The notes under the pieces: generated by a model | The model's database searches: none | What the model saw: the letters and a program-made list of their open reading frames with translations, nothing else | What the model was told of the DNA's origin: nothing | Program-made: the position numbers and the translations under genes | NCBI RefSeq assembly: GCF_040807025.1 | Contig: NC_090942.1 | Location: forward strand, 68,900,911 to 68,964,910 | DNA from: Struthio camelus | Lineage: Eukaryota > Chordata > Aves > Struthioniformes > Struthionidae | Direction of reading: 5' to 3' | DNA: 64,000 nt | In this document: positions 1-64,000 of the stretch, in pieces | Layout of the letters: every line of letters begins with the position of its first letter | Numbering within the stretch: position 1 is the first letter of the stretch

Positions 1-2444
1 GCCATGTAAGACTTGAGTCTTTCAGAAAACAGTTAAAAACAAACAACACAACACAACACTGGGCTAGAAGAAGAGAAAGGCTGTAGAGCAGTGACTGATA
101 ATATTTAGTTGAAGCTAAATATTAGGTTCATGGGTCCAAAACAGTCAAGTTGTGAAAAAGTACCACCCCAACAATGCTATTTAATGACACAAAAAGGAGA
201 TTTAAGAATAGTAATCTCCTTCTGGGTTCCAGTTACATATTAAAACAGAATTGAAGTGCACAATAATGAGTTTAGTGCAGAATGAAAAGTAGGAAATTCA
301 GATTTAAATTGGCCAGGAAAAAAAGTCAAATATATTCAGGAAAAGGTCTTTCTCCCTACATAGTGAAGGTCTCATCTTCTACGGTATCTTGTTCTGGATA
401 CCATACTACCAAATTAAAGAAAGCTTGGGGCAAATAGGAGAATTTAGAAAAAAAGATACCACTATTTGGTGGTTATAAGCAACAAAGGTGCAAAGGAATG
501 AGTAAAAGCTACATGAGACAAAAAAGAATGAAATTAAAGGCCAATAAAAACTACAGTAAATTTGACCTGCACATCTGTCTAAATTTTTGGAGCAAGTCTT
601 AAAACAAGTCTAGCTATTGTACTCATAATGAAGTATTCTGTTGGCAAGGAGAACCGTGCTAATTAAAAGAAGCACAACATAATCAAATCGGCCTCTTTAC
701 ACCTATTTTTGCTACTGGTGTTGTGCTTGAGATGTCCGAGACAACGGTTTTAATCCATAGTCTGTGACTCAGATCCAAGGATTACTTTTACAGGCCCCAC
801 CAAAAGTTATTAAGAGTAAGCTCATAGGCAACACATTGTAACTAATATACACGTTTGTTTAAACTCATCACTCTAATGGAAAATGTATACAGATCATAAA
901 GTGGAAAAAAATGAAAGCCAACTGGAAGATAATTAAACTCTGAGCAACTTTTCCATTTTTACTGAAGTCTGCTGCTTCTATTTTAGACCTGAAAATTTAT
1001 TTTTTCGTCACCTATGTTAGCCAGGCTAACAAAAGATGTTTCTGGCCCCTGCAAGCTTTGCTTCACTGAATTTTTACTTCTAGGTAATTTCAGATCCTGA
1101 AATTATAACAGAATGCATTAAACAGAATGCAAGTTACACTCCTGCAAAACCCTCAAATCCCAACAAGAACATGCCATCTTTCTTGACATATGCTTTCTTT
1201 TATCACAGCCTCAGAGAATCCCACATCTTTCAGAAACGCCTCATTATGACTCCTGAGGCAGAGAACAGTTTGGAAATATTTTTCTTTCTTTTTTTTTTTT
1301 TTTTTTTTTAAAAACAACACTAATTTAATTAAAAACTGCAACATCAACATCCAATTGCAATGCACTCCTGTTGGCATTTCACAAGGGACTGCAAAACAGT
1401 TGCATGCAATTATATAAAGCTGCTTGAAAACAAAATACTAAAAATAGGAGATTGAGGAAGACCCTACCTTGAAAGATTTGCAGTCCCTTTAGAAAACAGA
1501 AAATCTGCCTTAAGACAATTTACATGATTACGTTTGCCTTCTAAGTTCACATCTGTAATATTTTATTTCCCTAGCTTTAATTTATCTTATGAGAGAGATG
1601 ACGCTATTACTAAAAGAGAAACCACCACACAAAGAGTAAAACATGGCTTTGCTTTTCCCTCTCTGTATACTGAGGGGACATTTAAAAGTTCTAAAATGAA
1701 ATACATCACACCAAAAACACACTTGGCTATCTCTACAATTGCCTCTTCTCGTGACAGCTCTTCTCTAGCTACAATATTTTTTAAAAAACTCTAAGAGCAG
1801 TTAAGAGTTTCTGAACTTAATCCAGACACTAATTTTACTATATGATCCAGAGATTTAGTCTTGAATATTTTATACATCTGAAATTGAACAGTTGTACCTC
1901 CTTTACAGGAGGGCTGAAAAAGGGATGAAAATGTAAAAGCTCAGGAAGAGCTTTGGAATCAGGAAGCTTCACAGACTAATTCTTCATTGCAGTAAAAACT
2001 GATAAAGAGCTCCCCATACAGACACTTTTTCATATTCATAATTTGTTATAAGTTTAACAATGGCACAAAGATGATGTCCATCCTCCATGGTATTATAAAC
2101 TATAATTGACTCGGCTACAAATCCCTTGAGAGAATTAACTTTTTACTTTCCACTAAAAAGCAACTTTTGAAACTCCACCACAAGACATTCAGGAATTCTG
2201 AATAAAAATGTTACAAAACTTTACAATATACCAGATCTAAGATGTTTAGATAAAACTAAAAAAATGCCTCTTTCCCAACAGAAACCAGGCCAGAATGTAT
2301 GTAGATAAGCCTTAAGATATGAAAAATATACTGGGATAAATTAAGTTAGTGTAAAAAACAACAAAACAAAACAAAAAAAACCCCACAAACCACACACAGG
2401 TGTTCCAGATGAACTCCATGCAAACAAGTCATATTATGGCTTAC
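1..2444 (-). other. KDM5A intron 24, partial
   Basis: AT-rich intronic sequence downstream (minus sense) of the exon 24 donor. It holds a 21-base T run at 1289-1309 and short A-rich stretches, nothing else I can support. I looked for the next exon (LxCxE region) on the minus strand and did not see it. Confidence 0.8.
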
Positions 2445-44209
<41,765 letters not shown>

Positions 44210-44211
<2 letters not shown>

Positions 44212-44217
44212 GGCGGC
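44210..44217 (+). promoter_or_regulatory. YY1-type motif at the KDM5A start codon
   Basis: ATGGCGGC on the plus strand, the YY1 core, overlapping the KDM5A initiation codon. In many CpG-island promoters YY1 sites lie just downstream of the transcription start. Sequence match only. Confidence 0.45.
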
Positions 44218-44254
44218 GGCCGGAGGGCGCCGAGGGCCGCGGCGGGCAGGGGAC

Positions 44255-44280
44255 GGCAGGGCAGGGCAGGGCAGGGCAGG
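44255..44280 (+). repeat. (GGCAG)5 pentanucleotide repeat, potential G-quadruplex
   Basis: Five perfect GGCAG units in the KDM5A 5' UTR or proximal promoter, flanked by further GGG runs (about 44240-44255). GGG runs spaced by two bases meet the usual sequence rule for a G-quadruplex on the plus strand, the KDM5A template strand. Confidence 0.85.
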
Positions 44281-44507
44281 ACGGTGCGGCCGGGCAGGGG
44301 CCGCTCGGGGGCACCTCAGGGGCGGCCGGCAGGGCTGGGCCGGTGGCCGAGGCGCATCCTCCGGCGACGGCGGCAGCTGCCGGGCAGGACGGCCGGGGCG
44401 GGCGGGCGGCGGTTGGCGCCGGCGGCGGTTGCCGTGCGCCGTGTCGTGCCCCGTCCCCCGGGGCCGCCTTCCCCCCTCGGAGCCGCTCTCGCTCTCGTTC
44501 CAGCTCC

Positions 44508-44515
44508 CCGGAAGT
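44508..44515 (+). promoter_or_regulatory. ETS/GABP-type motif CCGGAAGT
   Basis: Perfect CCGGAAGT on the plus strand in CpG island 1, the consensus for ETS-family activators such as GABPA and ELK. It lies about 300 bp upstream of the KDM5A start codon. Motif match only. Confidence 0.5.
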
Positions 44516-44792
44516 TACGCGGCGGTGTATGAGCCCTCCCCCGGAAACGGAGAGATGGTCGTCTTCCGATCGAGAAAGTAGTCCCCTCCGCCACGGCAAG
44601 GCGGCCCGCCGCGCGGACGGACCCGTCGCCCCCCGGCCCTGCCGCTGCCCGAGCGACGACGGCCGCAGATCGGGGAGCTGCGCTGCTCCACTCGCGCCCC
44701 CTCACGGCACCCTACGGCGCGGCCCCGGTGGGGGGGGAGGGGCCGCATCGCCTTCCGCCGCGGAGGAATGTGCGGCGAAACTCGAGCCATTC

Positions 44793-44800
44793 ACTTCCGG
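44793..44800 (-). promoter_or_regulatory. ETS/GABP-type motif, minus orientation
   Basis: ACTTCCGG on the plus strand is CCGGAAGT on the minus strand, a second full ETS consensus in the same island about 280 bp from the first and in opposite orientation. Motif match only. Confidence 0.5.
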
Positions 44801-44877
44801 TGCTGAAGGGCCATTTCCCCCATTGTCTGCGCTGGACGTCAGGGGAAGCGCCGGGAGCTCCGCCCCCTGCCACGCGG

Positions 44878-44923
44878 CCCCGCCCAGAGCGGCCGTTGGG
44901 CCCCGCCCAGAGCGGCCGTTGGG
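44878..44923. repeat. Exact 23-bp tandem duplication in the KDM5A promoter
   Basis: Two perfect adjacent copies, 44878-44900 and 44901-44923. Each starts with a CCCCGCCC Sp/KLF GC box and ends with a CGGCCGTTGG segment that includes a MYB-like CCGTTG core. The duplication doubles both candidate sites on the upstream side of the KDM5A island. Confidence 0.95.
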
Positions 44924-44980
44924 CGGCCCCCGTCGTTCTCGCTGACGCCATGCGGAGGCCCCGGTCAGGGAAAAGGGGAA

Positions 44981-47750
44981 CCAACCTGCTAATTAAGTAC
45001 CGGCCGTGCCACAGGAGGGTGTTTCCTTCGGAAGCTTACGTTGCATCGTTAGACAGTGTTTGTTTTGAGTGGGTTTTTTTTCTTCCAGGTTTTTGTTGCG
45101 GTTCTTCAGGAAAGAATTCCCACCGTGATTTTCATTTTTGGGGCTCTGGGTCAGCTGTGCCCGAGGTCTGTGCTGCTGGTGAAGCCGGGAGAGCGTTTCG
45201 TGGGTCCTAGGCCATGTCCCAGCACGTTCACGTCCTGCAGCGTTGACGATGCGGAAAGGAAATGTTGAATTCTTTTGGCAAAGGGCAAAGCGTGTCAGTG
45301 ACCACAAGAGCCAGCTGCCCTGATCCGCCCTGTTTTGGCCAGCCTTGAGTTCAATTTCGATTAACTGATTTTAAGACTGGTTAATGCACATTTTTCTTCA
45401 CCGCTGTACCAATTCAAGCCAGGCTGTCTCCTTGCTTCTTGATTAAGATCTGAGAAAGCTGGCCAACAATAAATGACAGCGTTTTCTGAAGAATTCCACA
45501 ATCAACCCCCAAGTTCTGTATTATGTATAGGCATTTTGCACCCTCTCATCCCAGTAAAGAAATGTCAACGTTTCCAAAGTCAAGTACTCACAAGTTAGGA
45601 CTTGCTTGCATTTAGGGTAAGCTACCTAATTAACCTATCCGTTATGACACAGTCTTTTAAAAAAAAGTTACTTTTTAAAGTTACTTTTTTTTAAACCATA
45701 ATGCTGGCCTCATTTACTGTTTACTATATTCCACAGTTCAATTTATTCTGTTTATTACATAGTCCCAAGCTTGTTTTGATATACCATTTCAGTCTCAGCC
45801 TAGAAAAAGTAATTTCCTCTTCCTCTTGCCGTGAGGTTTACAGTATCTGCTTCACAAAGATTAATACATCTATCAGCGCCATTTCCCTGCTAGATTGAAG
45901 AGGTGTTGTGTGTATTTTATATATGGGAAACACATGGTTTCAGTGCAAATGTTTAATTTTGGCAAAATTTACGGGCAACAGCAAATTGATCTTACAAAGT
46001 GTTGACCAAGTTTGCTAATAGTTGCTGAGTTGTTGCGCTATTATATTTTGCCTAGGGTTCTTGACAAGGATGCCCAATGTTTTTATGAGTGGAAAAGCAT
46101 GTGGAATGCAGATGTTTCCTTACCACATATCTAGAAATTACCCTATATTCCTACATATTCCTGCCAAATTTTTGTAATCTTTCCTTCTGAAGAGCTATAC
46201 AGACACTTTTGGCAAAATGTCTGCGTATAGAGAAACCACTCTCATTCTCAACAGCCGAATAGCCAGCATATCCAATTTCCAAGATAAGCAGTGATTTAGC
46301 CGGAAGTCCTAGGGAAAAAAAAATCTATGCTAAGAAGGACCTAATCCATGCAAAACTTTTGTTTTGAGAACCAGTTGATTTTCTTCAAGACTGTTCAAGG
46401 TTGTTTTGTTTTTGTGTTAAGATGTTTGGGCTAGTGAAGAGTTCTGGGACAGGTGCAGCTTTTTCCCGACAGACTGAAGAGCTAAAAATCCCTAATAACC
46501 TGGAAGGGGCATTTGTTTCATTGTATCAGTTTTGCAGGCTCTCCTCATTGTATCAGTTTTGCAGGCTCTCCTTTTTGCAACAAAATTTTATGCTTCTCTC
46601 AAGTTACCTGCTCCAGACTGGGGATTGTTAGCCTCCAAAACATTGAACCATGCTACGATTTCTGTACCCCATGTTAATCTTTATTTTTTCTTGGTCATCT
46701 GGAACTATGTATCACTTCCCTACTGCGGGAAGACTTCAACCCCTTATACAATGTTCTCAAGCTGCTTCATATGAACTGGAGAAAAGAGGTAGTGTAACAA
46801 AGGAAAATAACAGCTATTATTATGGACTTTATCTAGAAAATTAACTACCCTCCCCTTTCCCTTTTCTGTGTTTATTGAGAAAACTGATTTGAAAAAGAAC
46901 TTTACAGTTTTGTAAGTAAGCCTTGGGTTTTTTTTTGTTTTTGTTTTTGTTTTTTTTGGTAATACAAAATGTCCAATTTTTCAAGGGAAAGGTTAGGAAA
47001 AAAGCTGTTTTACTCATTTGTAGGGTTTTTTTCCCTGCATACTTTGTAACTACATTAGCAAACACTGTGTTGCATATTGAATATGTTGTAAGAATACTAA
47101 GCACCGCTGGGTTTGGGAAGACACATGAGGGGGATGAAGAAAGTAAAAAATACTTAGATAATCTAAAAAATAATTTAGATATTCAGCCACAATTTGAACT
47201 AAGCATTTATTGTAGCTGCATCATAACTCTGGTGTTTCATTTAGTTTATTTTCCAAGAAAAATGGCATATCTGTTTTTTTGCCGTTGCTTATGAGAAGGG
47301 TTTCCATCGCAGGCTGCGTTTATTTTACCCAGAGACCTAAACCTCACTGTCATGCAGATCAGTTCACTAAGTGTTCCTCTGCCAACTAAGAAGTCCTCCA
47401 GTAATCTATATCCTGAGGTGATGTTCTGCCAGGGGAACATTCACTATCTGAGGAATCTGTCTCTGGAGAAATGACAGTGGCATTATTTGTAGACCAAAAC
47501 CAAAAGCTGTAACTTCAGAAAAGTAGCAGTCGATTATTTTAAAGGTTCTGAGAAGCACGTTCCAGTATTTCCAGAGACCTGACACTGAGAAAACGTTAAA
47601 ACACAGGGTAGCATGTTGAAGTATATTGAGATACACAATTTTTCTGTTCACTACTGGGCATCCCAAACCAGATGCTCAATATGCCAGCCCTGAGAGGCAG
47701 CGGGAGGGATGAGAAATCCCCACAGACGGCAGAAATGCAGCACATTTCAG
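44981..47750. other. Spacer between the two CpG islands
   Basis: About 2.8 kb without a supported coding exon, between the KDM5A and CCDC77 promoters. It includes a 27-bp tandem duplication and a T-rich (TTTTTG)n-like tract near 46928-46958. Short ORFs on both strands do not resemble known proteins. A possible CCDC77 alternative first exon borders its left end. Confidence 0.7.
46518..46571. repeat. 27-bp perfect tandem duplication
   Basis: Positions 46518-46544 and 46545-46571 are identical (unit begins TCATTGTATCAGTTTTGCAG). The unit length is a multiple of three, so it keeps an overlapping short ORF open, but that ORF shows no sign of being real. Confidence 0.95.
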
Positions 47751-47866
47751 TCAGGTAGAGACACCATAACGCCACGGCGAGCCACGCGCCCCCGCAAGGC
47801 CACCCGGCCCACGCCACCCGCGCACGCGCAGTGCCGCCACCGCAGGCCGCGGAGTTCCCCCCCAGA

Positions 47867-47880
47867 ACTACAACTCCCAG
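47867..47880 (+). promoter_or_regulatory. ZNF143/THAP11 (SBS-type) promoter motif
   Basis: ACTACAACTCCCAG, an exact match to the well-known vertebrate promoter element bound by ZNF143 (Staf) and THAP11/HCFC1. It lies 375 bp upstream of the CCDC77 ATG in CpG island 2, as is typical of housekeeping TATA-less promoters. Confidence 0.75.
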
Positions 47881-47922
47881 ACGCGCCGGCGCGGATCGGT
47901 GCCGCCCGTGTCGCCAGCGCTG

Positions 47923-47927
47923 ATTGG
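47923..47927 (-). promoter_or_regulatory. Inverted CCAAT box
   Basis: GATTGG on the plus strand (CCAATC on the minus strand), a candidate NF-Y site 43 bp downstream of the ZNF143-type motif, in the CCDC77 CpG island. Short motif, so only moderate support. Confidence 0.45.
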
Positions 47928-48254
47928 TAGAGGCGGTGGGGTGGCATGGAAGGCTGCCTGTGGTTGGAGGGGGCCGCGGGCGGCAGGTTGCCTCGGTGTT
48001 TAAGTTGTGGACGGTTGGTTGTGTCGGTTGTTTTGTCGTTGGGGCCGTTGCTGCGCGGAGCGGGGCCGCGCGTAGGTGCGCGCTGCTAGCGTCAGCCTCC
48101 CGGCGGTTGTCCCTGGCTTGTTTGGCGCCGGACTCCCGAGAGCCTTTATCCCGCGGAGCGACGCTTCCCGGGAGCGACGGGCACGGCCCGGCTGAGTGGC
48201 TGCGCCCGTCCGGGCCTCTAACCGCGGGGTCGCCGGCCCTTCCGCCAGGGAGCC

Positions 48255-60364
<12,110 letters not shown>

Positions 60365-60779
60365 TGCTGAGGTATTAGCCAGCATCCTGTTTGTTAGGAA
60401 CAGGGCCATCGCTAGGTTGGAATAGTCATCCTTAAGAACAGCTCTTGCCTGTCTGCTTTCTGCTATCTAACGACAGAAGGCTCGAGGAAATCTGCAGTTA
60501 ATGTCATGATATCATACACCAGCCATTCCTTACACACCCAGCTATGTTGCTGTTTTGGCTGAGAGATGACACTGATAATATATCAGTTATGTACTTTCTA
60601 TGTTCATCTTATTAGGGTTTTGCTTAAGACTTTATCTGTGACACTGCATGCTGGTCTTTAGCTTTATTTGGAACACAGTACAAACCACATGTGGAATTAA
60701 TAATCATGAAAGGAACTAATTTTCAAGATCTGAATTGCTTGTCTGATGTTTCTGTATGTGAGAAGCAGCTTTTAAAGTG

Positions 60780-60785
60780 ATTAAA
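60780..60785 (+). other. Poly(A) signal variant ATTAAA, first candidate for CCDC77
   Basis: ATTAAA about 415 bp after the stop codon, followed about 20 bp later by T/G-rich TTTTATGGTGTGT, the arrangement expected of a cleavage site. A second ATTAAA lies at 60846. Confidence 0.5.
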
Positions 60786-63508
60786 TGATTTTATGGTGTG
60801 TAGACGTTTCAGGACATAACTGGAATTTTTCTTAAAAAAAAAAAAATTAAATAGAAAGTCAGTATTGCGTTTGAGTCCCATCTAACCTTGACAGTGGAGC
60901 TGTTCTAAAATAGCTTCCCTTCCCTTGATTCCAACCTAATTGGGACAAACCCTTACTGATTTAATATGGTGGATAATCCATTGTAGAACTCATGTGAGAA
61001 CCAGCCACATCATCTCCATTTGTTTTGGATGTTTTAGTAGGGGTAAAAAAGATTGCCTCAGAGTCATCTTCCTCTGCCTTTTCTCCCAGGTTATCTTAAT
61101 GCACAGGAGCCCATACTAAAAGGCAACTAGTATCCTCCTTAACAGTTGTATCATCTACCTTTGTTGCTTTAAACAATGCGATGGTTACATAACAATCATA
61201 GCCAGCTTTTGCCCCAGTGTTGCAGTTACTGAACAGTAACAGGGACTGGGGTGGGGGAGCATGTTTCTACATGGTCTCTGGTTGTATGACCATCTCCACA
61301 CCAGACATCAGGTTATTGCAATTCTAGAAAACCTTTGAGAGCATGAAGAGCACTAGAACATAGCTCCAGCCCAGTTTATAACTGCAGGGTAATTAACCTT
61401 TTACTGTATTGGCAGCAAATTGTGTCCACCTTGTAGACTGAGAGTGGATCTGTGTTGGAAGGAGGATTTTGGTGCCTTAAGGTTTCTTACCATAGCTTCA
61501 CTTGCTTAAATGTGACAGAAGCAGAACATTGCCTTTCTGAAAAAGCCTTCTATAGGCTACCAGAACTTCCTTCCCATTTGAAAAGCAATGAGTGGTGCAT
61601 GAAAGCAGGCAGTTTCTCTTAGATTTAGTAGTGGCCGTAGAGATCCTCATTCAGTGTCTGAGAGGCAGGGAAGCAAAAAAAAAAAAACCTTTCTGTGCTG
61701 TGAAGATTTAGAGAAATAATTGTTCTCTATAGTACTGGCTAAGGCATTTCTTCTAAGGGGAAAATTCTTCCAAGAATTCAAGGCCTGCTGCATTAGTACA
61801 TCTTTGTGAAAAGCTTGCTGGCCCCTATGGTCCTCTAATGTGGCTTCAGTTGGGCATATGTATTCTGGAAGCCAAACTCCTCATAAGCAGAGGTTCAGAG
61901 GCTTTAATGTGGCTGGCTGACCACTTGTACGCCTGGATGCTCAAATACTTGTTGCAGTCTCTAAATTCTAAACTGACAAGAGCTTTAAAATATGTTCAGC
62001 TTAATGCTGAACTATTACAAAAATTGATTCATGAAAAGTTCAGGTGCCCACACAACGTGGACAAGCTGAGGAAGGTTATTAGACTCTGATGGCAATAGCA
62101 GTTTTGCTATTTCTTAGTTGATTAGTACTTTATCAGATAAGCTTCCTTTAGCTAGCCACCTTTGTGGAATAACATCCTGCTAGTTTGAAGATGGGATATC
62201 AAAAATATTACCACTGTTCCTGAAAGGCTACTTCTGAAAAATTACCACATAATGAAGTAGATGCTTATTTTGCAGAATCCATCTACTTCAAATTCAGTTA
62301 ACAGGAAGCTAGCAAATTGGTCTCTTGAACGTGTAGAAATTGGTTTCTGTTTGCTTGCAATTCCTGCAAGCTAAAGAGTAGCCTGAGAAAGTAACTTTTC
62401 CTCACCTGAAAGCCATAAAATGTGTATGGTTAAAGGCTGTAGGCTTGGACATCTAGGTCTGTAAGTCCGGGACAAGTATTGGGGAAAGAAGGATACAAAT
62501 GCTCAACTTCTTGTCTTCCTTACCAATATTACTTGAAAGTCTGAAGACTGTAAAAGGGCAGCATTCCTACTATACCTGCTGGTACATCAAAATCAAAGTG
62601 CAGCTCCAACTTTATTCTTGGTTTGTCACTAGGCTGTGAACCCTTCCTATGGTGAGCGGAAGAAATTACACTAGTGCAGATTTGTAAGTGCATTTTATTT
62701 GGAAGCTTGAATAGTTTCTCCAAGGGCAGGAAGTGCAAAGTATTGTACGTGAATTTTTTTGTGATGTCTTCATGTGACCATGTGAAATATTGCTTTCATG
62801 TTGTTGCCAAAACAAATGGGGACCTTCAGGCCAAGAGTTGCTTTAAATAACCAAGACATCTATCTACCCTTTAAGATCTGTCACTGAAGAACTGACATTT
62901 CTAAAGGGTTTTCCTGAAAAAGGTTCAGAGACCCGTATTAGTCAAAATATTCTTCTATTGTTTTGGGGTTGAATATAAAATAGTTTTAAAAAATGTACTC
63001 CAAAGACTGATTATCCTTTTTTGCTAATTTAAAAGTTAGTAATGTGTGATTTGTATCATTTCAATACAACTAAATGTGAGGTTACGTATGTAGAGCAAGA
63101 ATTTGAACTGTATCTCCAAAAAGGCTGACCCTTGGAATGTGGGGACTGACAAGGATTAGAGGTCACAAATGGACAAATGTTGTTCTTGTGAACCTGGATG
63201 CTAAAATGTTCCCTGTGTAAATAGGGTAAAGTGGGCAGGAGGTTAAATTTTGTCATGTATAGGATTTGTGAGATCAGGATAGAGTACATACATTACAAAA
63301 GAAGTTGAAATACTGGACAAGACAACCACAGATGATTCAGCAGAGGAAAAAGACCATGTAAGAACTCAAATTGTATTACATTAAGACTGATTAATATACA
63401 GGTACCTTGAGGGGAAAAAGAAAAACTCACAGAACCTCTTAATCTCAGGAGGGAACAGCTGAGCAAAAACCAATAGTCTGAAGCTGTAGTTAAACATTGG
63501 GTATTGAA

Positions 63509-63514
63509 AATAAA
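63509..63514 (+). other. Distal AATAAA
   Basis: Canonical AATAAA followed about 20 bp later by a long T run (63536-63548), which would act as a downstream element. It could end a long CCDC77 3' UTR isoform. Confidence 0.4.
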
Positions 63515-64000
63515 GCATGTCTTTAACAGGAAGATTTTTTTTTTTTTTCCTCACTACAACAACTCTTTGTGGAGGTGACAAGTCCTCCATCTTCAAAACT
63601 AGAAATGATTGCACCTCTGGAAAAGTTAACTGTTTTTACTAAGTTACTGGTTCTAACACATACTCATGAAATGTAATGACATGTGAAATGTATGACATAT
63701 TAATGGTCCCTTCTGGCTCTAAACCTATTAATTTTTTTTTATAGGCAGTACTGATAGAATTTTTTCAGCACTCATGCACTTGCTTTAATTATAGGAAAGT
63801 ATGCTGTATCAGCTCACCCTTCACAGCAAGGTTACACAAGGTCAAAAAAAACCCTCCTCTCCCTATGCCAGGACTTGCAGTAATTCTCAGTTTATGCTGT
63901 GACTACATTTAGAGAGGTAAATTAACTATAACCTCAGTTCTGACAGCTGTCAGAATATATCTAAAGTAGTAATATATAGCTGTATGCAATCGCTGTACTT
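63515..64000. other. Right-end flank
   Basis: Downstream sequence with a T run at 63536-63548 and the possible CR1-like tail at 63695-63732. Nothing else recognised. From human synteny the next gene to the right would be B4GALNT3 (recalled), but no exon of it is visible. Confidence 0.6.
63695..63732 (+). mobile_element. Possible ancient CR1-like 3' tail
   Basis: TTAATGGTCCCTTCTGGCTC followed by TAAACCTATTAAT resembles the 3' end of old reptile and bird CR1 elements (AATGGTCCCTTCTGGCCTTA, then a short A/T-rich terminal repeat). Very short, so only a tentative call. Confidence 0.4.

Larger units (their letters stand above)
60365..63514 (+). other. CCDC77 3' UTR, extent uncertain
   Basis: From the TGA onward there is no further supported exon. 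Poly(A) signal candidates are ATTAAA at 60780-60785 and 60846-60851, giving a 3' UTR of about 0.45-0.5 kb, and a canonical AATAAA at 63509-63514, giving about 3.2 kb. Which is used cannot be decided from sequence alone. Confidence 0.5.

Noticed and set aside
44728..45210. 160-codon plus-strand ORF at the island edge
   Set aside because: No resemblance to a known protein and it runs from GC-rich into ordinary sequence. Only its internal ATG at 44950 is kept, as a tentative first-exon candidate.

Overview
This window is vertebrate nuclear DNA, almost certainly from a bird. It has GT-AG introns, two CpG islands at gene starts, and a chicken-repeat-1 (CR1) LINE 3' end inside an intron. It holds most of two protein-coding genes in divergent, head-to-head order. 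On the minus strand, from 44211 to beyond the left edge, is KDM5A (RBP2/JARID1A), a JmjC histone H3K4 demethylase. On the plus strand, 48255-60364, is CCDC77, a coiled-coil protein. From memory, the same two genes are divergent neighbours in human. I resolved 24 coding exons of KDM5A (1358 codons, every junction in phase) and all 11 coding exons of CCDC77 (478 codons plus stop).

Layout. 1-2444: KDM5A intron 24, partial; later exons, with the LxCxE and PHD3 regions, lie off the left edge. 2445-44211: KDM5A exons 24 to 1, covering JmjN, ARID, PHD1, JmjC, C5HC2 zinc finger, PLU-1 region and PHD2. About 43860-44980: CpG island 1, the KDM5A promoter, with ETS and YY1 sites, a GGCAG repeat and an exact 23-bp tandem duplication carrying GC boxes. 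About 44980-47750: spacer with a 27-bp tandem duplication. About 47760-48400: CpG island 2, the CCDC77 promoter, with a ZNF143/THAP11-type motif and a CCAAT box. 48302-50106: CCDC77 intron 1, with a GATA-motif cluster and a CR1 copy. 50080-60364: the remaining CCDC77 exons. 60365-64000: 3' UTR and downstream sequence with an old CR1-like tail.

KDM5A acts in the nucleus on H3K4 methylation; CCDC77 is a probable centrosome-associated structural protein. No functional link between them is visible; their adjacency is conserved synteny. I found no prokaryotic-type operon, CRISPR array or new enzymatic system. The most useful observations are about transcript structure and promoters: in-frame tandem acceptors in both genes, an alternative phase-compatible CCDC77 first exon inside the KDM5A island, a weak donor after the JmjC exon, promoter duplications, and a degraded CR1 pol relic in KDM5A intron 8.
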